Shown in pieces: positions 1 to 10,760 of a DNA stretch of 64,000 nt. The stretch covers positions 15,054,137 to 15,118,136 of the forward strand of contig NC_030851.1 of NCBI RefSeq assembly GCF_000208745.1, given 5' to 3'. This DNA comes from Theobroma cacao. Taxonomy: Eukaryota; Streptophyta; Magnoliopsida; Malvales; Malvaceae. The stretch's first letter is position 1; each line of letters starts with the position of its first letter. Position numbers and translations under genes: made by a program. A model generated the notes under the pieces. That model saw nothing but the letters and a program-made list of their open reading frames with translations. It was not told where the DNA came from and made no database searches.

Positions 1-450
1 ATATCAAGTGGTTCATATGATATAAGGTCAAGAAAATATGCTTTTCCAGAATCCCCATCCCATCATAAGCAATGAACCATTTTCCCATCTTTAAGGGCAT
101 AAAAGCTTATTCTAGTTAGATTTTCCCTCGTCTTTTTTAAGCGTCTTCTCTTTCCTCCACTCTTTTTTTTTTCTTTGATGTGATTTTCTCTTTATTTTAG
201 GAATACTCTTCCTATCATGGAAATGGAACAATTTGAGCTTAACTATGGTAGTTTCGCCTTCATCTGCTAGTTTTTCAAAGAAAAAAGCTTCAGTTTAACT
301 TACCTCATAATGCTCAAACAGTGCCTTAGTTACTATAATGAAGATTTCTTTCCCTTTCTAGTTGCCCTTGATGCATTAGTGGCTCAAAAAGGGAATAATA
401 TTATGAATTTGTAAGAACTTCCTTTCTACGAGGAGGTGATAGGCCGCATC
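1..450 (-). pseudogene. Ty3/gypsy protease remnant, distal part
   Basis: Minus-strand reading from about 450 downwards resembles the stretch that follows the retropepsin active site in plant Ty3/gypsy polyproteins (a Y-H-L-L type motif, then an I-I-P motif, then stops). It directly continues the protease fragment that stops at 5598: removing 451-5592 plus one copy of the 5-bp duplication GCATC restores one reading frame. Frame-breaking stops follow within about 80 bases, so the copy is dead. The leftmost 300 bases show no clear motif. Confidence 0.6.
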
Positions 451-2773
451 TGTCAAGCCCTACTCTATTATATACTTGTCATGTCATTCATTTACTTGAT
501 AGCATGTCTGCATACTTGGATGCCTCGGAGAATCGTTAAAAGTCGGTATCGTACCTAATGGTACAATTAAGTTCATTAAAACTTTGAACTAGTTTGAATA
601 GAGATTTTAGGATGTATTTGAGGGTTATTGAACCTTAGAATGTTTTAATATGATGATTCGGAGTTTGAGGATTAACTTGGAGTCAAATTAGGAATTTTCA
701 TAACGAATGGGCAAAATGATCATTTTGCTACCTAAGGGCAAAGTTGGAATGTTGGATGAAATTTTTGACCAAGTTTGACTAATTGGAGCATGATTTGAAT
801 TTTAGAAGTGAAAATTTTCAATTTCGAGCATAAGGGCAAAATAGTCATTTTACGTGCCCATGAGGACGTAATTAGAATTTTTGGAATTTTACAACACCAT
901 AACACTTGTCAAGCCCATGAATTTCACCTATTATCATTTTATACTTTGGATAATTAAGAAATTACATGTGGTGGTGAGCAAATGCTTAATTGTTAAGTTA
1001 TTAACCATGGACTAATCACGTGGTGACACATGTCAAGTTTTAATATTTTTATAATTGCCTTTATAAGCTCAACTTAAACTCTCCCATTTCATTCTTCATG
1101 GCCGGCCAAAGCAAAGACAAACCCTAGAGAAGAAAATCCAAGAGAAATTTGTTAAATTTCAAGGAACAAAACAATCAAAGGTAAGATTTTTCAGTTTTAG
1201 CTTAAGATCTACCTTACCCATGCTTTCTTTTTGATTTTCTATGGATGAAACACAAGTTTCCATGAGGGAATACATGCTGGCCGAACTTAGGGAGAGAGGT
1301 TTTGGTGATGGATTTTGCTAGATTTCATGATATCTTAGTGTTTTTAGTTATTTGATGATGTTTGGCATGAAAAACAAGCAAGAAAATCACATGCCCTTCA
1401 ACAACCCTCTTTGGCCAAATTTTATAGGTGACATGTTGATAATGGATTTTGTTGTATTTCATGTTATTTAGCTCATAATTGATGATTTATGGTATCAGAT
1501 ATCGAAATCGAAATGAATTTCGGTTACGGTGAATTAGGTCACAATTAAGCTCATTAAGGTACTTAGGTGTATTTGGAATTTTGGAAGTGAAATGAATGTA
1601 TTTGAAGTTGAATCAGATGTTTTGGTTAATTCAACAGTATATAGTTCGAGTTAGGTCGAATACAAATTCAGTCCGATCATAATTGAACCCGCGTAGAACA
1701 CCGTCTTTAAGTGATTATTCAGACAATTCTTATTCAATTTCATGCATTCATATAGAGCCTGAAATAGTTTTATAACAGTTTGGCATAAATATATTGAATT
1801 ACATGTCATGTATTATGTATAGGTGGTGAGCCCTCTAATAAAGGTAAAGATATTGTACCCGAGGACCAAGAATAGGAGTACTCCAAACTCTCGCTATTGT
1901 GAGTAACAGACTTTCATCTTAACTATCTAAAGTTGTTTCTACTCGTTTTTTTATGTTTTAAAGAATAATGAGTTTAAATGGTAAATTATTATGTTTTAAA
2001 ATTCAAGTGTTGGTTAAATAAAATGAGTTTTATAACTTGTTTTGAAATTGAATACTGGTTTTGGAAATTGACTAAGTGGAGACTATATACTCGTGTTTTG
2101 ATATATGGTTTGAATTGGTGGCTTATGACAATGTGATGGTGTCACGACCCAAATTTCGGCCATGACCGACACATGGGCCCAATGGACATAGTCCACTAAG
2201 CCCAAGCAAGCCTATTAGTCCGACGTGTTCATCATTCCATCATAAACTGCTAAGTCATTTTTCAAAACTTAGAATCAAAATATTATTAAACATTGCCATC
2301 TCATATTGGCATACTAAACAAGTGTATATACATTTGTTTACAACATGTATCTTAACAATTACATTAGGTTCGTCTATACACAACAAAATAATATTCGACT
2401 TACAGCGGAGGAACTCGGACGAATGTACAGCTACTGAATGCCGAGACACCTACCAAAAGATGTGTACAAGTCTATAACCACACCTCGTCCTAGTTACCGG
2501 CTGCCTCGTGATCTGAAAATATGAAGTTGAAAATGGTGAGTATAAACCCAGTGAGTGAACAAGGAAGGGAACAAGCATACCATAAGGAATCTTTAATGAA
2601 ATCATGATGCATTCTTTTTCAAAACAATGCAATTTGTTTATATTCTTACTAAAAACCCCTCATCAAGCCCTTAAATGATTGATCATTTGAAAATCATGAA
2701 TCCATACACAACGAACCATTTGAAGAATAAAAGCTTCAATGATACGTAAGCAAGTCAAATATGACAACGAATC

Positions 2774-3219
2774 TTCGCTGCAGTAGCTACAGCGAGAATG
2801 CCTTTCCGCTGCAGCGACGTTGGGATTTGGTTATTAACCGACCAAGGGTTTTTCAACTGGTCGAGGGTTTCTCACTAAACCTCCTCATTTTAACTAAACT
2901 CATTTAATCCTTAATGTAGGAAGTCCATGCTCTGGTATGGTAGTAAAGAAGTGAAAGATAGGGCAACAATTGGACAAGTTAGGAGACCAAATAGAAGGTT
3001 TTTCGCTGCAGCGAAATTGTAACCCAGAAACAGAAGGTTTCTCGCTACAGCAAGATTCTTTCTCGCTACAGCGAAATTTCGCTGATGAAACAGAGAGTTT
3101 TTCGCTGCAGTGAGATTCTTTTTTCGCTGCAACCAGAAGCTACAGTGACTATCTCACTGCAGCGAGAACCAGTTCTGGTGAAGGTTCTCAAACCCGAGAG
3201 TTTCTCGCTGCAGCGAAAA
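2774..3219. repeat. Cluster of TCGCTGCAGCGA-type palindromes
   Basis: About nine exact or one-to-two-mismatch copies of a 12-bp perfect palindrome lie at irregular spacing. The best copy extends to 16 bp (TTTCGCTGCAGCGAAA at 3001-3016). Others are near 2774, 2805, 3062, 3101, 3121, 3150 and 3203. The cluster sits inside the family S solo LTR. Confidence 0.8.
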
Positions 3220-3442
3220 TAGAGCAGCAAGAGAAAAGTTTCCCCTCACTCAACAAAAAGACCATTCTGTTAAACCAACAAAATAAACATACAGCACATG
3301 AAAATTCCCAAAGTGCAATGTATTAAATTTCTCATATATGTCAATCATATATCACATTCATAAGTTTTCATTTCATAAGTCTAGATGTGCATAATTACAT
3401 AGATAAACATCAACAACATCATAATCACATCCAGCTCATGTA

Positions 3443-3612
3443 CATCCCCCCACATCGTGCACATAGCCGGCACCCTTGTGTGCATCCCCCCACATCGTGC
3501 ACAATCAGTGTCATCATGTACATCCCCCCACATCGTGCACACGGGCACTATCATCATCCATCTCTCACGCCACCATTATCACCAGCATGTGCATCCCCCC
3601 ACATCGTGCACA
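3443..3612 (+). repeat. Short minisatellite, 21-bp unit
   Basis: Four identical copies of catccccccacatcgtgcac(a) start at 3443, 3483, 3521 and 3592, so the period is about 38-40 bases with one double gap of 71. The spacers are C/A/T-rich and partly alike. This is a degenerate tandem repeat inside an LTR, not a CRISPR array. Confidence 0.85.
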
Positions 3613-5597
3613 CACACGGTTACAGTCATTATACACAATATCATTCATCATGCACAACACACACATTTATATATCATCATACTACAATATTGCATGAATC
3701 CATAGCTATCACATATCACAATATAAAACCATTTTGCAAAAGCTTATTCCCAAGGCACTTGTTTTTATGAAAAACTTGATAATTCATTCAAATGGGTGGC
3801 AAATACATTATATTTCCCAAAACAAATTTTGAAGGCAGTCCATTCACCAATTGATTGTAGAGCCTTTAGATGACTCCAATTCCCTTAATTGTCCAAATGA
3901 GATGATGGGGCTTTCTTAGAACCTAGGATCACATTAGCATAAGCAATAGGTCAATTTACACACTATGACCCCTAAAAGCTATCTCTAAACTAACTTTCAA
4001 TTGCCACATTAAATGGCCATCTATGTTCACTATCTTAATCACTAAAAGTAATGAACATACTCAATAATAAACAGCTCATAAATCTCAATTACTAGCCATT
4101 TTCTGCAGCTAAAAACCAAGCTTAATTCATCACTTACCCTAGGGTTTAGTTGTAGTCAAATTTTGGTTTCCTTTCCATTTTACCCCTAATTTCACCATCC
4201 ATTTATGCCTTAGGCCTACTTAGACCATAATATTGTTTAAAAACCTTACTTTTATGGGTTTACTAAGGAAATGATGAAATTACCCCTAATCAGGGATATC
4301 ACGTATATTTCCCTTTACGAGTCTATAAAGGTCAAGGTCTCACAGATGGCATGAATGGCTAGATTTGTGTTTTGTGTGGAATATATGAACTGTTTTGTTT
4401 TGCCGTGACACAGGTTGGGTAATATCATATTAGCCATGTCATACTGCCAAAATTCTTATTAATTTGGTGGGACAGTTGATTAGCTTACTGCAGTGGGCGA
4501 GTTTCTGTGGACCAGCCTATTAGAGTGGCACAGTAAACCCCGTTATATTTTATCTTAGTATGAGAGGCACAGAAGGTATCTCCTAAGGTATATTTAGAGT
4601 TCACTTCACGTCGAACCACCACGTGAGGATGAAGCTCAACCAACGCCAAGGAATGGCTACGTTTTTAAACGTAAAAACATGTTTTATGTGTATATATTGT
4701 TTTAACAACCTTGGCAGACTCTGTTGGATGCTTAGGCCAAGGTGTCACCGAGTACGAGTTTTAGCACTAGCCAAGTTTTAAGAGTCATAAGCCTTACTGA
4801 TTGTTTTTGATGAAATGTAATTGTTTTATATGAATTGAAATGAGTTTTGAATGTTATGACTTATATTATGATGGGATGATTTAACTGTCTCCATTTACTT
4901 AGCTTTAGATGTTATAGATGAATTTTGCTTACTCACTGAGTTTATAAAAATACACCCATTCTTTTTACCCATTTCAGGCTCAGGACAGTCTGTAGACAGT
5001 CGATTTTGTCGAGGGTTGCTTTTGGATTTACATCCTTAGAAATCGAAGGTCTACAGTCTTGTATATTTTCGGTTATTTTGGGGTCCACATGTCATTGTAG
5101 AATATTTTTGTATACCTGGTTTAGTGTGCTATTATATATATGAATTTATTTTGCTCTTACGCTACAAAAATTGTTTATGCAGGATTCTATAAATATTGTT
5201 TTATAAGAAAATGGAATATTTTATTTAATATTTTTATTTAGTTTGATTAGTCATAATTTCATTTTAAATGGATGATTTAGATTACTAAAATTATTTTTAG
5301 ATAACAAATGTATATTTTTTGATCGTATGCTGTATTTTCACCAGGTTTCAAAATTTTTGGGTAAAAATGACCAAAATACCCCTGTGTGGTAGAAATTACT
5401 TTTTGTTTGTTTTTTATTTAAAAATAGTTTATATTTCCTTAAAACATGATATTTAGTAACTGTTGCTCACAAGGGAGACATAAAATTGATGCAAGAGCCT
5501 TGCGAGGTTTCGGTTAACATTTCGGGTAATGAATATCTATCAAGACATCGCGGCCGTTGTCATTGGCTCGAAGGGAGTACCGGGTCGTGACAGCATC

Positions 5598-8418
5598 AGC
5601 TTCAATAACGTGGAAGCAAGTTTGGTCTTGAATAGGTTCTATCTTGAAACTCACCAAGACTTGTCCCAGAGTTTTAATTTCTTTGTCATCAAAGGAAGTA
5701 ATGGTCATAAGACGACACAAACTCCTTAGGTCTATGTTCACAGCCTTTAGAGTAGACAGTGGCATGAGGTTTATTGAGGAACCATCATCAATGAACATCC
5801 TTCACACTGGGTATCCATTGTCACTACTCTCCACATAGAGTGGCTTGTTGTGATAGGGATGTGATGTGCACATGTCTAGTTTTGTGAATACTATAGTGTT
5901 CTGATATCCGCTTGCCATGTTCCTCATAGGCTGTCCCACCAAGCTGCACTCCCCATCTTACAAATCGGCTATTTGTACTAATATTGTGGCTACCTTCCTC
6001 TTTGATTCCTCTAAGAAGCCAAGTAGATAAAAAAAGTGCTTATAGCTAGGTGTCTTCATGAGTGAGGTGGCAATGGAAGAAGTAACCATAATAGTTGCAC
6101 GTGTATCCTCTTCTTAATTAAAAAAAGGGGTAGGCTCTTCCTAAATACTGATAACAACACTTACATGTCCTTGGGCATTTAGATCAGCAAGGAGTGGATT
6201 ATTTTGAATCTTGTTTTTCCAATTAGGACTTCTCCTACTTGTATCCTCTTATAAAATATCTTACATATATTTCTTCATTCAGCAAATGGATGACCTATTG
6301 CATGATGATAATCACAATACCGTGGATTGGACTTCTCTTCTACCTTTGGCTTTCTTGATATGTAAGGCAAGTTTATTTGTCCATCTCTAATCCATTCTTG
6401 AAGGAATACCCTTACTATGTCAAGTGGTATTGAGAATGGAAGGGGTGTAACAATCTCCTCATCTTGTCTTTTCTTAAAGTTGACAGGCCTAGCTTTAGGT
6501 TTTCTCGAAGACCTCTTCTTTCCTTACCCCTTATTTGGATTGCATTCATAGTTAGGATCTTTTCTTTGTTGAAACGATTAGCTCTTTTTAACTTAAAGAC
6601 TGTATTATTGGTCTATCGCGCAGCTTCGACTAAAGTGGCAAAGGTAAGTTTTCCAAATGCACCCTATATTCATTAAACATACTTTGGATGCAGACTTTGA
6701 CTGACTCTTTTCCATAATGAGAATCTTGTATATTAAGTACTCATTCTCTAAACTATTGGATGGGCTCCATAAAATCCTCTCTTGACTTCTAATGTTCTCT
6801 TCCCAGATCAATAAGGGTCACCTTTTCTTGGGTAGAGAAAAACCTTTCCTTATTTGGTTTCAAAAGTCAATTGAACTAGGAGTGAGATTAACATACCAAA
6901 TGTAAGCTTTCTCAATGAAGGACTTAGAGAACTCCTTCAGCTTTAAATCATTATCCAAGCCTGCAACTCCCAAGGTTTTCACAAACTTCATGACATGTTC
7001 TCGAGCATCACCAGTCTCACCATTGAATTATTTGAATTTTTACTAATGTAATCTTTGGGGTACGGCGTAGTACTTACCTTGGTAGGATAAGGTAGTTTCA
7101 AGTCAAACTCTGAGAAGTTGACACTCTTATTCTTCCATTCGAGCAGCTTCCTAGCTCTTCCTTTGTGACAAAACTCTGAACACTAATGGAAGGAGTTACC
7201 ATGACAGGATTGCCTACAATAGAGGGATTGATGGTATTGAGGAGTTGGTCAATCATGCTCCCTATATTTTTTCCATTTTTGTTCTTATTGTTGGTAATGC
7301 TTGCGACATTTGTGATTGGTAGAGGTGAAGGTTGAGAGGTTGTGGTAATTGAGGATGCAAATTGGGTGATGGTTTCCATCATCCGTTTATTGTTTTCTTC
7401 TAGCACTGCATCCTTTCTTGGGAAGTTTGGAGCATTTCATGAGCTCCTGGACATAGTTGGGGATGGTCATTTCTTGGTTGTTGGGCAAACTCCCCATATC
7501 TTTTGACAATAAATTTTTTGCTAACTTTTTCATTTACTACAATCACTCCTCCCTAATGGCTTCGTCAAAATGTGGAGGGTTTATCTTATAAGGAGAGAAG
7601 ACGTGCTGCAATGAGTAAAGCGGAATGCACTAGAGGTGGCAAATAGGAAGATTAGAAAAGTCCTTAAAACGTAAGTGCTTTGGTGGCAGGTGGTGAAGAA
7701 TAAGAAAAGCGACAGATTATGACAGATGGAAAGAATTAAGTAAAATGAAAGTTTGGAAGAGTATGGAGAAAGCTTTAAGGATAATCTATGTTAGGTTTTT
7801 AATAATTTCGTATTGCCTCCCAAGCTCCAAGGGTTTTCATATTTATACTGAATATGAACACTTTCTTAGAAGTAGTTGGGATAACACATTTAATCATGGG
7901 AGAATGTGCTTGTCATAGAAGAGCACATTAAAGAACAGCTTATGAGATATTAAGAGAATGACCATGTAGTTAGGTAGTGGAGTAGTGACACTTGATAACA
8001 TGCCACAAGTATTTTTAAGAAAGATAAAGGTAAAGCACATGTACTCCATATTTAAGCCATCAAACCTCTCTAGAACATCCCAAATGTGAAGATAACTCAT
8101 GAATCCTACCACTCGTTCTGAGTTACTTTCATTTTCCTGTATGAAATAGCTATTCCACATTTGTTCTTGGGTGCTTCTGCACTCAGTACGTCTTTGGGCG
8201 CTTTCGCTCTTAGAACAATTTGAAGCACTTAGTGTAGTTTTTCAATAACACAATACTTCAAGAAATAATAGTTAGCCAAAATTTGGCATCTACAGGTCCT
8301 AATTCAAAGAAATTAAATTTTCATCAGTAGAATTTCATGAGCTTTTATCGTACGTGGAGGTACGAAACTCATGTTTCCCAATGCAAAACCAGGTTGCATC
8401 ATTACAACTAACCACTAT
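5598..8418 (-). pseudogene. Ty3/gypsy gag-protease remnant
   Basis: Reading leftward on the minus strand: a gag N-terminal region (about 7430-7100); the capsid-like gag core (about 7020-6600), with the expected K-A-Y-x-W-Y type motif near its start; a zinc-binding remnant near 6300 (Y-C-D-Y-H-H...G-H-P-F-A-E); and an aspartic protease with D-D-G-S-S at about 5798-5780. Many stops and frameshifts interrupt it. The protease is cut at 5598 by the solo LTR at 451-5592 and resumes at 450. About 7500-8418 probably holds untranslated or LTR sequence of the same element; no protein could be read there. Confidence 0.75.
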
Positions 8419-9102
8419 TGTCATGGCACATTGGTTCATGTCATACAAGTTATTGAGTCAACCTCGAAAGATGTCGAAAGTGCCAAACAAAATGCGTAGC
8501 TATCAGATCAATTGCAAGTCTTGCGTATGTCGGCACAAACCCAAAAAACTTGGTGTGCAAGCAGACAGCCCAAGCAACTTGGGCAGGCTAGCAAACAACC
8601 TAAGCTAGCATCCCAAGCAACTTAGACAACAAGCCAACAACCTAGGCAGCCTAAAGAGCCAACGGGCCAACAGCACAGACTACCTAAGTAGCCTAGATTG
8701 ACCAAGCATCCTAGCAGCTCAATAGGCCAACAAGCCAGATTGGAAGTCCGATCCGCATTCAAAAAGATTTTATTTTGATTTAAACCCTTTTAAATGTTGA
8801 GTCAAATGTAAATAAATTCACTTGGGTTTTATTTGAATTTGACCAGGCCTTTTCAAAGTCTAATCCCACATTTCATGTATACTAATCCTATCAAATAAGG
8901 GGGAGCCATCAATTTATATATACCTCATCTCTTCATTTGTACTCACACTAGAAAAATAATAAAGTGTTCCATTTTTCTAGGTTTTCTCTCTTCTTCTTGC
9001 TTTCTTGCATTTTCACTTTTGTGGAAGGTTTTAGGCTTACTTAAACTCTAATTTTTAGAGTTTAAAGTCTCACGAGGTTTGACTAAAGTTTGACATGTGA
9101 CA
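8419..9102 (+). repeat. Chromovirus 5' LTR
   Basis: It runs from TGTCATGGCACATTGG to ...CATGTGACA and aligns along its whole length with 21844-24046 once the insert at 22058-23581 is removed (684 versus about 674 bases). The two are visibly diverged by many substitutions and small gaps, so the element is old. The shared 3' part includes a TATA-like tract (around 8915, tttatatata) and an AATAAA (around 8957). Confidence 0.85.
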
Positions 9103-9104
9103 AT

Positions 9105-9116
9105 TGGTATCAAAGC
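9105..9116 (+). other. Primer-binding site of the chromovirus
   Basis: tggtatcaaagc lies two bases after the 5' LTR end. It is one mismatch from the tggtatcagagc primer site used by many plant LTR retrotransposons (complementary to initiator methionine tRNA). Confidence 0.75.
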
Positions 9117-9129
9117 TAGGTTCGAGGAA

Positions 9130-10342
9130 GTGGGAAATGGCATCAATGAACACCAGTTTAAACCAATCCAAAAGGTCAATGAGACTAGAGGTGCAACCAA
9201 GCAAGGTAAGTTGAGCGATATAATGTTCACTTTTGAAGGCCGCATGTCTAGGGTGGAGGTGGTCGTGGGAGAAATAAGAGACAAGCTCGAGGAGTTTGAG
9301 GCTAGCATGAAGGAGCTGAGGTCTAGAGATGACGAGTTTCATGGGAGCTAAATGAATAAGTGGAAATGGTCACCCATCGAGATGTTGAATTGGAGGAGCT
9401 AGTTGAGTCATTATGGTTGGAGGCATGGGGGCTTAGGAACAAGCTCGCAACACTTAAGGTGCACCATAAAGGGTGGTGTACTAGCCACTCAATTAGGGGC
9501 CTATTTGAAAATGCCCAAGCCCAAGGAATTCTAAGACACGATAGAAGCTAAGGAGGTGGATAGTTTTCTTTGAAGATTGGAGCAATAATTCAAGGCAATA
9601 GACATCACAGAGGATGCTCTACAAATTAATTCCACAGTGATGTACTTGGTCAACATTGCCTTACTATGGTAAAGACATAAGTGTAATGAGAAGCTTGGGG
9701 GAGCAACCATCAACACTTAAGCAAAGTTATTGAAAGTTTCAAAAGTAATTCCACCTTAAGTACACAAACGTTGAAGTGCATGCAAAACTTAAGAGGTTTA
9801 CTCAATAAAGGGAGCTAAAATAATATGTTAAACAATTCGTTGAGTTATTGTTACAAATTAATGATCTTGGTGAAAATAAAGCACTTTGTTTTTCATGGAT
9901 TGGTTCAAACCATGAGCCAAGTTGGAACTTCAAAGGAGAAGTGTGCAGAACATCACGAAGGCCATGACCATGGCAGAATCATTTGTTGAGTTACGAAAGC
10001 CTGACTTCAAGCCTTCCTCTTCCAAGCCAAAAAAAAAGAGGCAAAAGTGGTAGAAATCACAATCAATAATCCAAAAAAGGCAATGGTAAGGAAAAGAAGC
10101 CATTCAACTGAAGGACTGGACTAACCAAAGATGGGGAGACCAAGCCATGATCGTGTTTCCTATGTGATGGTCCATATTAGGTGAAAGACCGTCTAAAAGG
10201 AGCCAACTAGTGGCCATTGGTCAAGAAGAGGATGAGCAAGATTGGGAGGTCACAAAGCTTGGATCTTTGGTCTTGGGCACAATCAAGGCCAAATGATTTG
10301 CTCGAGCTAGGGGGCTCGTGTTCGTTGACATTGTGGTGAGTG
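9130..10342 (+). pseudogene. Chromovirus gag and protease start, decayed
   Basis: In shifting frames one can read an N-terminal coiled region (about 9100-9350), then a gag core near 9560-9850 (V-D-S-F-L, I-T-E-D-A and a L-W-W-type motif) typical of plant chromovirus gag, then a Lys-rich tail near 10020-10100. A protease-like start (L-V-F-V-D-I-V-V) lies at 10310-10335, just before a copia LTR fragment interrupts it at 10343. Stops and frameshifts throughout make it non-functional. Confidence 0.65.
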
Positions 10343-10760
10343 TGTTGGTCCCAAAAAGAGTGCTAGAAGGGAGTGAATAACACTTAAAAATATTTTTAAG
10401 GGTAGCTTTTGAGATTTAAAATCCATTTGGAAAATTTAAGATAGATGTTTTGAAAACTTGTTGAAGTTAGTAGACACCAAGTATAGAGAGGTTAAGAGAA
10501 GTGGACAAAGCATAATATTTATAATGGTTTGGTCCACCTGACCTACATCCACTATGTTGATCTTCCCAGTGAAGGATTTTCAATCCAACTTCACTAATAC
10601 CAGTGGAATTAATAGCTTCCACCAAAATTTTACAAGGTAGGCTTTTAACCCAAGCTCCAACCCTTTTATAACAAGTCCTAAGCTTACCCTAGTTTAGACT
10701 ACCCTTATAGTGTCTTGCACACTCTAAGTAAACAAGAAATAAAAGATACAATGAGGTATA
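10343..10760 (-). mobile_element. Ty1/copia (Sirevirus-like) LTR fragment, inverted
   Basis: It starts TGTTGGTCCC, and its first about 200 bases match the reverse complement of the 3' end of the copia LTR at 54387-55473. Shared blocks are GGTGAATAACACTT-like, and a TGGTTTGGTCCA...GACCTACATC block near 10525-10550. The fragment covers only the distal part of an LTR; its right edge, where a Tat-like sequence begins, is approximate. It lies within the chromovirus protease. Confidence 0.6.

Larger units (their letters stand above)
2140..4344 (+). mobile_element. Solo LTR (family S, 2.2 kb) nested in family R
   Basis: It begins TGTCACGACCC and ends GGTCTCACA. The exact 5-bp duplication GATGG flanks it at 2135-2139 and 4345-4349. 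It carries no retrotransposon proteins. Inside are two repeat clusters: about nine copies of a TCGCTGCAGCGA-type palindrome (2774-3219) and four copies of a 21-bp unit (3443-3612). Small ORFs across these repeats are low-complexity and are not taken as genes. It inserted after the surrounding R LTR. Confidence 0.85.
451..5592 (+). mobile_element. Solo LTR (family R, about 2.9 kb) with a nested insertion
   Basis: It begins TGTCAAGCCC and ends GGGTCGTGACA, i.e. TG...CA termini. It is flanked by an exact 5-bp duplication, GCATC at 446-450 and at 5593-5597. Subtracting the nested element (2140-4344) and its duplication leaves about 2,930 bases. No gag or pol is present between the ends, so this is a solo LTR left by LTR-LTR recombination. 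Diverged copies of the same family occur at 15669-20342 and 15933-18652. The host sequence is a gypsy protease that reads through once the insert is removed. Confidence 0.85.

Noticed and set aside
3443..3612. CRISPR-like array of regularly spaced identical units
   Set aside because: Only four units with C-rich composition and similar spacers, in a plant LTR; no cas genes. It is a minisatellite.
3387..3770. Plus-strand His/Pro-rich ORFs
   Set aside because: They are translations of the 21-bp repeat cluster in three frames; low complexity only.
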